Positions 34,973 through 43,392 of a stretch of 64,000 bases of DNA are shown piece after piece. Numbering within the stretch: the stretch's first letter is position 1; the number at the start of each line of letters is the position of its first letter. This stretch comes from Pacificoceanicola onchidii. GTDB taxonomy: Bacteria > Pseudomonadota > Alphaproteobacteria > Rhodobacterales > Rhodobacteraceae. The translations under genes were made by a program, and so were the position numbers. Location: the NCBI RefSeq assembly GCF_004804335.1, contig NZ_SRXY01000002.1, positions 507,306 through 571,305 on the forward strand, written 5' to 3'. The notes beneath the pieces were generated by a model. It worked only from the letters and a program-made list of their open reading frames with translations, searched no databases and was not told the origin of the DNA.

Positions 34973-36352
34973 GTGACACGCGATACACCGTCGGCCATGC
35001 AGACCGGCGACCAATGGCCTACGGCGCGAACCGTCCTGTCGCTGGCCTGGCCGATGGCCCTGAAAGCGATCATCCTGCACGGCACCGTGGTGATTGATGC
35101 CTATCTTGTGGCCGGGCTGGGCGAGGTCGCGCTCGCTGCAATGGGGCTTGCCGCCGCCATCGCGGGCTTTTGCCTCGGGGCGATCCTCGCGTTTTCGAAC
35201 GCCATGCAGATCCGCACGGCCCAGGCCGCCGGAACCGGGGATCCTGTGTTCCTGAAATCCGCCTTGGGCTGCGGGTTGGCGATCAACCTCGTGGTTGGCG
35301 GCGTCGGCCTTGCCCTTGTCCTGCTTTTCGGCGGGCAAATCACCGCAGCCATGGCCCCGAACGCCGAGGTCGCCACGCTTGCGGCGTCCTATCTCGCGAT
35401 CTTCTCGCTGGTCTTTCTCGGGGAAGCCCTCGGCCAGTGCCTGTCCAGCTACTTCAACGGATGCGGCCGCACGCGGTTGCCGCTCTACAGTTTCTGCCTG
35501 TCACTGCCAGTGAATGTCGGCACAAGCATCGTGCTGATCCACGGATACCTTGGCCTGCCCGCCTGTGGCGTGGCCGGGGCGGCCATGGGCAGCGTCATTG
35601 CCGTCATGGTGCAGGTCGGCTTCCTGATTGTCTGCCTGTCTCGGACCGAGCGATCAGTTGTGCGCACCTCAGGCTGGCGACAAGGCCGGTTTGCCCCGAC
35701 ACTCAGGCGGCACCTCGCCTTTGCCCTGCCCATCGCCGCAACCTTCTTCAGCGCGACGTTTGCCATGCAGGTCTGCACGTTGATCTATGCAAGCCTCAGC
35801 CTGAACGCCTTTGCCGCCATGACCCTGATCGGACCTTGGATCATGGTCACCGGAACAATCGGGATGCAGTGGGCCCAGGCGACCGGCATCCTCGTCGCCC
35901 AACTTCTGGGTCAGCGACAGCCCGAACCCGTGCTGGACGCTTTCCTGTCCAGCGCGTGGCGCGGGGCCTTTGCCGCCGCCGCGCTGGCCTCGCTGCTGCT
36001 GGGGTCCGTGTGCCTGTCCGCCAATCTGCTGTATCCGGATCTCAATGCGGAGACCCGCGCCACTCTGCAAAGCTTCCTGCCGATCCTGTTGCTTTTGTCC
36101 TTTCCCAAAGGCTCAAACGCGATCTGCGGCAACACCCTGCGCGCCAGCGGCGATACGCTTTACGTGATGCATATCTTCATCTGGTCACAATGGCTGTTCC
36201 GGGTTCCGGCAACGGCGCTCGCTGTACTCTACCTGCAGGTTCCGGCGGTTTGGGTCCTGTCTGTGCTGTTGATCGAAGAACTGGTGAAGTTCCCGGCCTT
36301 CCACCGGCGGCTTTACAAGGGAGACTGGAAGCGCGCCACGCTGGCCGACTGA
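34973..36352 (+). CDS. MATE family efflux transporter
   Basis: 459 residues, 12 membrane helices in two related halves (LAWPMALKAIILHG... and LAFALPIAATFFSATF...). The GTG at 34973 gives the longest good start; an ATG at 34997 is an alternative. It follows the GntR gene by 46 bp and may be co-transcribed. MATE proteins usually export cationic drugs or metabolites by Na+ or H+ antiport; a role in overflow of a sugar acid is only speculation. Confidence 0.85.
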   Translation: MTRDTPSAMQTGDQWPTARTVLSLAWPMALKAIILHGTVVIDAYLVAGLGEVALAAMGLAAAIAGFCLGAILAFSNAMQIRTAQAAGTGDPVFLKSALGCGLAINLVVGGVGLALVLLFGGQITAAMAPNAEVATLAASYLAIFSLVFLGEALGQCLSSYFNGCGRTRLPLYSFCLSLPVNVGTSIVLIHGYLGLPACGVAGAAMGSVIAVMVQVGFLIVCLSRTERSVVRTSGWRQGRFAPTLRRHLAFALPIAATFFSATFAMQVCTLIYASLSLNAFAAMTLIGPWIMVTGTIGMQWAQATGILVAQLLGQRQPEPVLDAFLSSAWRGAFAAAALASLLLGSVCLSANLLYPDLNAETRATLQSFLPILLLLSFPKGSNAICGNTLRASGDTLYVMHIFIWSQWLFRVPATALAVLYLQVPAVWVLSVLLIEELVKFPAFHRRLYKGDWKRATLAD

Positions 36353-36373
36353 CGCAAGCCCCTGTGCGCGCGA

Positions 36374-37600
36374 TCAGTAATTCCACATCGTCCCGTCTTC
36401 GAGCCTGACCACAGGATGCGAGCCCGGCTCATAGCTGTAGCGCGCAGCTTCGCTCTCGTCGAAGTCCACGCCGAGGCCCGGCGCGTCCGACACATGGACC
36501 ATCCCCTGCTCCATCCGATGGTCGGAAGGGAACAGCGCATCGCAAGCCGCGGTGCCAAGCACGAGGTATTCCTGAACCCCGAAATTCGGCGCCCAGGCAT
36601 TCAAATGGTGCTGCGCCGCCATGGAAATCGGCGAATGGCTGGGCGCGCCGTGAAAACCGGTGCGCACATGATGCAGCCCGGCCAGATCGACAATTCGGCG
36701 GGCATGGGTAATCCCGCCGCAATAAGCCACGGCGATGCGGATGAAATCGAGCAATTCCTGCTCGATCATCCTGTTGCAATCCCAGATCGTGTTGAACACC
36801 TCGCCAATGGCAATCGGGGTCGTGGTGTGTTGGCGGATCAGGCGCAGGGCATCCTGATCTTCGGCGGGCGTCGGGTCTTCCATCCAATATAGGCGGACCG
36901 GCTCGACGGCCTTGCCAAACTCGGCGGCCTCGCGCGGGAGCAGACGGTGATGCACATCGTGCAGAATGTGCAGCTCCGGCCCGAACCGATCCCGGATCTC
37001 GGCCAAAGCGCCGGGCATGTAGCGGATGTAGCGATCCGAATCCCAGACTTCCTGTTTGGGCCGGATGCCGGTGTAGTCGGTGATGTAGTTTTTCACATCA
37101 CCCTTCTTTTCGGGCACCGCGTAGCTGGCGGTGGGCATGCCCGGAATGCCGCATTGCACCCGCACGGCCTTGTACCCTTGCTCGACGTAGTAGGCGATGG
37201 AGTCCATCAGATCCTCAAGATCGGCCCCGGTCGCGTGGGCATAGACCATTGCGCCGTCCCGGCTCTTGCCGCCCAGCAATTGATAGACCGGCATGTTCGC
37301 CAGCTTTCCCTTGATGTCCCAAAGCGCCATGTCGATGGCCCCATAGGCCGCCATGGCAATGGGCCCGCGCCGGAAATAGGCGCCCCGATAGAAGAACTGC
37401 CAGATGTCTTCGATATTGCGCGGGTCTTTCCCGATCAGGTTCGGGATCAGGTAGCGTTCCAGATAATGGGCGGGCAGGGTTTCGCGATTGTTCAGTGTCG
37501 CGTCACCCAGGCCGTAAATCCCCTGATCGGTCATGATCTTGAGCGTGACGTAGTTCTTCTTCGGCCCGCCAACAAAGACCTTGGCATCAGTGATTTTCAT
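36374..37600 (-). CDS. manD: D-mannonate dehydratase, ManD/RspA type (enolase superfamily)
   Basis: 408 residues. Metal ligands Asp215, Glu241 and Glu267 (HDVHHRLLP, WMEDPTPAED, IAIGEVFN), the catalytic pair Arg147 and Tyr160, His217 region and His317 (TGFHGAPSHSP) all fit efficient mannonate dehydratases, and GAYFRRGPIAMAAYGAIDMALWD is a family hallmark. It turns D-mannonate to 2-keto-3-deoxygluconate, the same intermediate the alginate branch makes, for the KDG kinase at 24 kb. The ATG overlaps the Gfo/Idh stop. Close relatives with low activity or D-gluconate preference exist. Confidence 0.88.
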   Translation of the reverse strand: MKITDAKVFVGGPKKNYVTLKIMTDQGIYGLGDATLNNRETLPAHYLERYLIPNLIGKDPRNIEDIWQFFYRGAYFRRGPIAMAAYGAIDMALWDIKGKLANMPVYQLLGGKSRDGAMVYAHATGADLEDLMDSIAYYVEQGYKAVRVQCGIPGMPTASYAVPEKKGDVKNYITDYTGIRPKQEVWDSDRYIRYMPGALAEIRDRFGPELHILHDVHHRLLPREAAEFGKAVEPVRLYWMEDPTPAEDQDALRLIRQHTTTPIAIGEVFNTIWDCNRMIEQELLDFIRIAVAYCGGITHARRIVDLAGLHHVRTGFHGAPSHSPISMAAQHHLNAWAPNFGVQEYLVLGTAACDALFPSDHRMEQGMVHVSDAPGLGVDFDESEAARYSYEPGSHPVVRLEDGTMWNY

Positions 37601-38751
37601 CGCGTGTCTCCCTCGTCCAGTCCCGGAGCATCCGTCCAGCTCGCGCCTGCCCGGATCAGGTCAATGATCCTCTGGTACTGCGCGCCTTCTCGAAACGTCG
37701 GATAAGGCGGAACAGGTTCGCCCCGGATATCGCGGACAAAGGCGCGGGCAAGGATGTGCCAGCATTGCTCCGTCTCGCCCGTCACATCGGGCTGCGCTTC
37801 GACGATATCTTCCGGAAGCGGCAAGGCGGTCCAGCCGGACGCAGGGCTGTACTGGCTGAGCGGCCCACTGCCGTAGTGACCCTTGAGATGGATCGCACCT
37901 TTGGTGCCATAGAACACGATGTGATCATCCTCGAAGCGCGGCACCAATCCGCCATGTTTGAACAGAACAGAGACCGGTTGATCCGCCAGATCACTGCCAA
38001 TCCGTGCCATCACGGTGTAGGACCATTCAACATTGCTCTCGCCCCATTCCAGCGACGGATCGTCTAGGTCCTTGGGAATATGCTGCCGCCGGGTTGCGAA
38101 GTTGTGCACGCCTTCGACAATCGGCGCGCGGCCCAGATCGTCGCGAATGTCGCCTGCGATCCGCAGGATCCTGTCGCCAATCACATCGGTGACGATGGAC
38201 AGCGTATGCGTGAAATTATTGTTGAGCCGTCCGCCCCCCGCCTCAGCCCGATGTGACCAGCCAAACGGGATGTCGCGCTCAAGGTTGAAGTGCGACATGC
38301 ACTCCACTTCGGTCGGCGCACCGATACCCCCTTCCGCGACAAGCCGCTTGGCGTGTTGCACGCTGGGCGTATAGCGAAAGCTCGCGGCAAAGGCCGTCTT
38401 GACCCCGCGCACCTGCGCCAGATCGCGCAGGGTCAGAGCCGTGGCCCCGGAGGCCGTCATCGGCTTGTCGCAAAAGACATGGCAGCCGCGGTGTATGGCC
38501 TGCGTGATCGGCTCGACATGGGCGCCGCCCGGCGTCGCGATGGAGACGATATCCGGCGCGCAGATCTCCAGGGCCTCGGCCCAGTTGGTGCCTGCAAAGG
38601 GAATCCCCAGCCGCGCCGCAACCTCCCGCACAACCGGATCTGTCCGTCCGACAAGGCCGACAACCTCTGCCCCTGCCGCGCGAAACGCGGCTGCGTGCCC
38701 TTCCCCGGCAAAGCCCGTGCCGTGCACGAGCACTTTCAATACGTCACTCAT
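37597..38751 (-). CDS. Gfo/Idh/MocA family oxidoreductase
   Basis: 384 residues: an NAD(P)-binding Rossmann domain at 1-125 (GTGFAGEGHAAAF, then the CDKPM signature with catalytic Lys) and a C-terminal alpha/beta substrate domain. The fold oxidises or reduces sugars and sugar acids. It is the first gene of a two-gene operon with mannonate dehydratase and lies behind a GntR operator, so it may feed the mannonate step, for example by acting on a hexuronate; the exact substrate is unknown. Confidence 0.85.
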   Translation of the reverse strand: MSDVLKVLVHGTGFAGEGHAAAFRAAGAEVVGLVGRTDPVVREVAARLGIPFAGTNWAEALEICAPDIVSIATPGGAHVEPITQAIHRGCHVFCDKPMTASGATALTLRDLAQVRGVKTAFAASFRYTPSVQHAKRLVAEGGIGAPTEVECMSHFNLERDIPFGWSHRAEAGGGRLNNNFTHTLSIVTDVIGDRILRIAGDIRDDLGRAPIVEGVHNFATRRQHIPKDLDDPSLEWGESNVEWSYTVMARIGSDLADQPVSVLFKHGGLVPRFEDDHIVFYGTKGAIHLKGHYGSGPLSQYSPASGWTALPLPEDIVEAQPDVTGETEQCWHILARAFVRDIRGEPVPPYPTFREGAQYQRIIDLIRAGASWTDAPGLDEGDTR

Positions 38752-38773
38752 GAGCCTCTCCCCGCTTCATATT

Positions 38774-38814
38774 ACTAGTATACCAATTATGCCTTGACAA
38801 TACTAGTATACCAG
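38774..38814. promoter_or_regulatory. Two GntR operators between the Gfo/ManD and TRAP operons
   Basis: ACTAGTATACCA at 38774-38785 and 38802-38813 is the exact reverse complement of the 12-bp operators at 34.1 kb. The second copy lies between TTGACA (38794-38799) and GTTAAT (38817-38822), a -35/-10 pair with 17-bp spacing for the TRAP operon, so bound protein would block RNA polymerase directly. The first copy is 23-35 bp from the divergent Gfo/Idh start. Confidence 0.8.
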
Positions 38815-38925
38815 ATGTTAATCAGCGCCGTGACGCGTCAGGAGGAGGCGTCGCGCCAAAATCGCGGGGTGCAAAGGCACCCGCCCGTGGCATCTGCGCG
38901 GGTCAGACTTTTCTGGGAGGATCTT

Positions 38926-39909
38926 ATGGATCAGACACTTACCGCATCGTTTGCCGGGGCTCTGGCCGCCGCAACCCTGCTTGGAACCGCCGCCATGGCG
39001 GACAACTGGCGTGGCTGGAACATCCACGTCGAAGGCTATCCGAACACCGTCGCCATGGACAAATTTGCCGAGCTGGTCTCGGAAAAGACGGACGGCGAGA
39101 TCACGCTTCAGATGTTCCACGGCGGCACGCTCGGCAGCCAGCCGGACGCCATCGAACAGGTGCGTCTCGGCGGTCTTGCCATCGGCAATTTCAACCTCGG
39201 CCCCATTGGACCGATCGCGGCAGAAGCCAACGTTGTGTCGCTGCCTTTCATCTTCAAGGACGTGCCGCACATGTTCCGCGTTCTGAACGGCGAAGGCGGC
39301 GCTCAGATTGCCGCCGGGATGGAAGCCAAAGGGCTGATCCCGCTTGCCTGGTATGACGCCGGGGCACGGTCTTTCTACAACGGCACCAAGCCGATCAACG
39401 CGCCGGGCGACGTGGCCGGCATGAAGGTGCGGGTCATGAACAATGATCTTTATTCCGGGATGATCTCGGAACTGGGCGGCAACCCCTCGCCCATGGCCTT
39501 TGCCGAGGTTTACCAGTCTCTCAAGACCGGCGTCGTCGACGGGGCCGAAAACAACTGGCCGTCCTACGAATCCACCGGCCACTTCGAGGTCGCGGGGTAT
39601 TATTCGCTGAGCCAGCACCTGATCATCCCCGAATGCCTGTGCATCAACGCGGATGTCTACAATGGCCTGTCCGAGGACATGCAGTCCGCCGTCAAGGAAG
39701 CCGCCATGGAATCGGCCAGCCTGCAGCAGCAGCTCTGGGCCGAGCGTGAAGCTTCGAGCCGCGCGATGGTCGAAAAAGCGGGTGTCGTGACCAACGAGAT
39801 CGCCGACAAGGACCCGTTCCAGCAAGCCATGGTGCCGGTCTATGAGGCCTACCTGACGGCCAACCCGGACCTGCGTCCGCTGGTTGAACTGATCCAGGCC
39901 ACCGACTGA
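38926..39909 (+). CDS. dctP: TRAP transporter solute-binding protein (DctP family)
   Basis: 327 residues with a Sec signal (TASFAGALAAATLLGTAAMA) and the DctP fold: EKTDGEITLQMFHGGTLGSQPDAIEQVRLG, then GMKVRVMNND with the carboxylate-binding Arg, and FAEVYQSLKTGVVDGAENNWPSY. ATG at 38926 follows GGGAGG; the frame upstream to 38794 crosses the promoter. The shared operator with the alginate genes suggests a hexuronate or related sugar acid ligand. Confidence 0.92.
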   Translation: MDQTLTASFAGALAAATLLGTAAMADNWRGWNIHVEGYPNTVAMDKFAELVSEKTDGEITLQMFHGGTLGSQPDAIEQVRLGGLAIGNFNLGPIGPIAAEANVVSLPFIFKDVPHMFRVLNGEGGAQIAAGMEAKGLIPLAWYDAGARSFYNGTKPINAPGDVAGMKVRVMNNDLYSGMISELGGNPSPMAFAEVYQSLKTGVVDGAENNWPSYESTGHFEVAGYYSLSQHLIIPECLCINADVYNGLSEDMQSAVKEAAMESASLQQQLWAEREASSRAMVEKAGVVTNEIADKDPFQQAMVPVYEAYLTANPDLRPLVELIQATD

Positions 39910-39926
39910 TCCCGTGTAAAACGCAG

Positions 39927-39956
39927 CGGCCCTGCCCACTCGGGCGGGGCCGTTTT
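39927..39956 (+). terminator. Intra-operon terminator after dctP
   Basis: CGGCCCTGCCC (39927-39937) pairs with GGGCGGGGCCG (39942-39952), followed by TTTT. It lies between dctP and dctQ and likely reduces membrane-subunit expression relative to the binding protein. Confidence 0.75.
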
Positions 39957-39975
39957 CATCTTTGGGAGAGGACGC

Positions 39976-40512
39976 ATGACAGGCCCGAACCGCACACGCC
40001 CCGCACCGGATTTCATGACACCGATCGACAAGACTCTGGACGCCATCGCTTTGGCCTGCCGTGTCATCACCGGCTGTGCGCTTGTGGTGCTGACAGTGAT
40101 CTTCGGCTGGCTGGTCTTTGGCCGCTACGTGCTGAACGCCACGCCGACATGGGTCGAACAGGCGGCGCTTCTGCTTGTCATGGTCATCGCCTTTCTCGGC
40201 GCAGCCGTTGGCGTGCATGAGAACACACATCTCTCTGTTGCCGCCTTTCGCGGCTTTGCCCCGACCTGGCTGCGCACGCTTTTCGTGATCGTGACGGATG
40301 TTTTCATGGCCGGGTTTGGCCTGTTGATGCTGATCTACGGGGCGCAGCTTACGGCGTTCAAATGGGGCTCGAAAATTCCCCTGCTGCAACTGCCCGAGGG
40401 CCTGCGCTCTCTGCCGTTGACCATCGGCGGCGCGCTTATCCTCGTCTTTGCACTGGCCCATCTCCTGCGCCTGGCCCTGGGCCGGGATCTGCGCAGCGAC
40501 ATCATTCAATAA
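39976..40512 (+). CDS. dctQ: TRAP transporter small permease (DctQ)
   Basis: 178 residues with four membrane helices, including VFGRYVLNATPTWVEQAALLLVMVIAFLG, the conserved DctQ core. The start is preceded by GGGAGAGG. It forms the membrane complex with DctM encoded 9 bp downstream. Confidence 0.9.
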   Translation: MTGPNRTRPAPDFMTPIDKTLDAIALACRVITGCALVVLTVIFGWLVFGRYVLNATPTWVEQAALLLVMVIAFLGAAVGVHENTHLSVAAFRGFAPTWLRTLFVIVTDVFMAGFGLLMLIYGAQLTAFKWGSKIPLLQLPEGLRSLPLTIGGALILVFALAHLLRLALGRDLRSDIIQ

Positions 40513-40521
40513 GGCACCACC

Positions 40522-41805
40522 ATGGGACTACTCCTTCTGCTCGGCCTCTTCGCGTTCTGCGTTGTTATCGGCGTTCCGGTCGCCTTCGCCCTTGGCATTT
40601 CGGCGCTCGCCGGTTTTGCCTTCGAAGGGCTGCCGCTGATGATCGGCTTTCAGCGGATCATCTCAGGCATCAACGTCTTCTCGCTCATGGCGATCCCCTT
40701 CTTCATCTTTGCCGGAGAGCTGATGTTCCATGGCGGCATCGCCATGCGCCTCGTCCGGTTTGCCTCTGCCGCAGTTGGCGCGGTGCGCGGCGGGCTGGGG
40801 ATCGTGAACGTGTTTTCCTCGATGCTGTTCGGCGGGATTTCCGGCTCTGCGGTTGCCGATATTTCGGCTCTCGGGTCCATCCTTGTGCCGGTGATGAAGG
40901 AAAAGGGCTATGACGCCGACTATGCGGTCAACGTCACCGTCACCTCCTCCATCGCGGGCATCATCATTCCGCCAAGCCACAACATGATCATCTTTGCCAT
41001 CGCGGCAGGCGGCGGCATTTCGATCTCGAAACTGTTTCTCGCGGGGGTGGTGCCCGGCATCCTGATGTGCACTTGCCTTGCCATCGCCGCCTATATCGTC
41101 GCGGTCAAACGCGGCTATCAGGCCGAGCAGTTCCCCGGCTGGACCGCGCTGATGATCGCCTTCTTTGGCGCGATCCCCGGCCTTCTGACGGCGGTCATCA
41201 TTGTCGGCGGTGTGCTGTCCGGGGTCTTCACGGTGACGGAATCCGGGGCTTTCGGCGCAATCTACGCCTTCCTTGTGACCCTGCTGGTCTACCGCAGCAT
41301 CACATGGGAGAACTTCAAGACGGCCGTCGTGCAATCGGTGCGCACCACCTCCATGGTGATGATCCTGATCGCCTGTGCCGGGGCTTTTGCCTATATGCTG
41401 ACTTTCTACCGGGTGCCGGACAAAACGGTCGATCTGTTGACCGCCATGACCGACAATCCGATCCTGATCCTGCTGATGATCAACCTTGCCCTGCTGGTGC
41501 TGGGGATGATCATGGACATGGCAGCCCTGATCCTCATCTGCACCCCGATCTTCCTGCCGGTTGCCAACAGCCTTGGGGTCGATCCGTATCAGTTCGGCAT
41601 GATCCTTCTGGTCAACCTCGGGCTTGGGCTGTGCACCCCACCGGTGGGATCCTGTCTCTTTGTCGGCTGCGCGGTGGGCAAGCTGCCGATGGAAAAAGCG
41701 GTCCGCACCATCTGGCCTTTCTACATCGCCATTCTCATCGCGCTGTTGCTGATCACTTTCGTGCCCGCTGTCTCCCTGACCTTGCCCGGCCTGATCGGCC
41801 TGTAA
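40522..41805 (+). CDS. dctM: TRAP transporter large permease (DctM)
   Basis: 427 residues, 12 membrane helices, the standard DctM size. Family stretches are IPFFIFAGELMFHGGIAMRL, SAVADISALGSILVPVMKEKGYD, IIIPPSHNMIIFAIAAGG and the C-terminal LGLCTPPVGSCLFVGC. It is the Na+-coupled transport subunit. Confidence 0.95.
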   Translation: MGLLLLLGLFAFCVVIGVPVAFALGISALAGFAFEGLPLMIGFQRIISGINVFSLMAIPFFIFAGELMFHGGIAMRLVRFASAAVGAVRGGLGIVNVFSSMLFGGISGSAVADISALGSILVPVMKEKGYDADYAVNVTVTSSIAGIIIPPSHNMIIFAIAAGGGISISKLFLAGVVPGILMCTCLAIAAYIVAVKRGYQAEQFPGWTALMIAFFGAIPGLLTAVIIVGGVLSGVFTVTESGAFGAIYAFLVTLLVYRSITWENFKTAVVQSVRTTSMVMILIACAGAFAYMLTFYRVPDKTVDLLTAMTDNPILILLMINLALLVLGMIMDMAALILICTPIFLPVANSLGVDPYQFGMILLVNLGLGLCTPPVGSCLFVGCAVGKLPMEKAVRTIWPFYIAILIALLLITFVPAVSLTLPGLIGL

Positions 41806-41820
41806 GGTCAGGCCCCGGGA

Positions 41821-43392
41821 TCAGGCCCGGTAGGCGGGCAGCGGCGCGCGGTCCTGCAGCGCAATCATCCTGCGCAGCATGATGTCGGTCAGGTCCCGCC
41901 GCGCTGCCTGCCCTTCGGGGTGATCAAAGAGATTGACCGTCTCGCCCGGATCGGCGGCGAGATCGTAAAGCTCATCCCAATCTTCCCCTTCCCGAAGCGA
42001 CATGCGGTAGCGCTCCGTCACGACGGTGCGCACCCGCTGCGGCCGGTCAAAGCCGGTCATCTGGCGCTGGCTGTCTTCCTCGATGATCACCGCGTCCGGC
42101 GGCGCAGAGCCGTGCAGGTCCCTGCCCTGAATACCGTTGTAAGCCTGTATCCCCGCCCGGGCGAGGATTGTCGGAGCGATATCAATCGAAGAGGCGAGGC
42201 CGGAGTTCTTCAGGCCCGCCGCCTCCGCCTGCGGGTCATGCCAGAGGAACGGAACGCGGATGATGCTTTGATAATGCAGCAGGAGTTTCAGCATCAATCC
42301 GTGATCGCCCATGTAATCGCCATGATCGGAAGTGAAGATCACCACCGTGTCTTCCGCAAGGCCAAGCTCCTCAAGCTGTTTCAGAACCCGCCCGACGGCA
42401 TCGTCGATCATAGTGATCATGCCGTAGGTCAGGGCGATGATCGCGCGGGCCTCATCCTCGGTCACGGCAAAGGGGCTTTGGTTGTCGCGCGGATCGGAGC
42501 CGTCTTCCATCGCCGCTTTCATGGCCCGGATCGGGGGCAGATCCCCCTTGCCGAAGCTATCCGGCAGGTCAATGTCCGCCGGATCGTACATGTCCCAATA
42601 GCGGCCCGGCGGGGTGAAGGGATGGTGCGGATCAGGGAAAGACATCTGCAGGAAAAACGGCGCATCTTCCCCGGCCCGTTCGCGCAACCACGCCGCGCTG
42701 CGGTCCGCGATCCACGACGTCGAATAAAGCTCTTCCGGCACCGCCGTGCGCCAAGCCTGAGGGGCGTCGATGCGGTTGTCCGGCAAGGCATTCTCCGGCC
42801 CTACCAGCTGATCGAAATCAGCCCGTTGCTGCCGCGCCCACAAAAGGTAATCCCCCGAGGCCTTGTCCGCATGATCCGCCGCCACTTCCACGTGCTCAAA
42901 GCCGTAGAAATCCCCGTCGATCCGCTCCGCCAGCGGCTGGTCCCATTTCGGCACAACCTCCAGATCGTACTCCGGGGAATGACGGTTGTTCTTGATCGCA
43001 TCGCGCAGCAGTGGGCTCGGGGTATGCATACCCTCCGCAGGCTCGTAGCGGTTCGTGGCGGGCAGGCCCGTGAAGCTCTGCAAATGCGACTTGCCGATCA
43101 GCCCGGTGCGGTATCCCGCATCCCGCAAAAGTTCCACAAAGGTCGTGTGATCCTTGGACAGCGGGATCCCGTTGTGCCGCGCCCCATGGGCCGAACACAT
43201 GCGCCCGGTCATGATCGACGCGCGGTTCGGCATGCAGATCGGGTTGGCCACATAGAAGCGATCCCACTGCGTCCCCTTCGCCGCGATGCCGTCGATGTTC
43301 GGCGTTCGGACAACCGGATTGCCACCGCATCCCAGATGATCGGCGCGGTGCTGATCGGTGATGATGAACAGAAAGTTCGGTCGCTTGGTCAT
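41821..43392 (-). CDS. Sulfatase (arylsulfatase/alkaline phosphatase superfamily), cytoplasmic
   Basis: 523 residues. The N-terminus has the metal-binding TDQ (Asp13) and the formylglycine signature C53-M-P-N-R57 followed by ASIMTGR; FTSDHGDYMGDHG gives further metal ligands. There is no signal peptide, so it should work in the cytoplasm, unlike most polysaccharide sulfatases. It overlaps the stop of a fused TRAP permease gene (ATGA), so it probably cleaves an organosulfate ester that the transporter brings in. A phosphonate/phosphate monoesterase of the same superfamily cannot be excluded. No formylglycine-generating enzyme gene is in the window. Confidence 0.82.
   Translation of the reverse strand: MTKRPNFLFIITDQHRADHLGCGGNPVVRTPNIDGIAAKGTQWDRFYVANPICMPNRASIMTGRMCSAHGARHNGIPLSKDHTTFVELLRDAGYRTGLIGKSHLQSFTGLPATNRYEPAEGMHTPSPLLRDAIKNNRHSPEYDLEVVPKWDQPLAERIDGDFYGFEHVEVAADHADKASGDYLLWARQQRADFDQLVGPENALPDNRIDAPQAWRTAVPEELYSTSWIADRSAAWLRERAGEDAPFFLQMSFPDPHHPFTPPGRYWDMYDPADIDLPDSFGKGDLPPIRAMKAAMEDGSDPRDNQSPFAVTEDEARAIIALTYGMITMIDDAVGRVLKQLEELGLAEDTVVIFTSDHGDYMGDHGLMLKLLLHYQSIIRVPFLWHDPQAEAAGLKNSGLASSIDIAPTILARAGIQAYNGIQGRDLHGSAPPDAVIIEEDSQRQMTGFDRPQRVRTVVTERYRMSLREGEDWDELYDLAADPGETVNLFDHPEGQAARRDLTDIMLRRMIALQDRAPLPAYRA

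Noticed and set aside
38818-40509. A 563-codon antisense frame across dctP and dctQ
   Set aside because: It runs over the terminator and two well-supported genes and has no recognisable motif.
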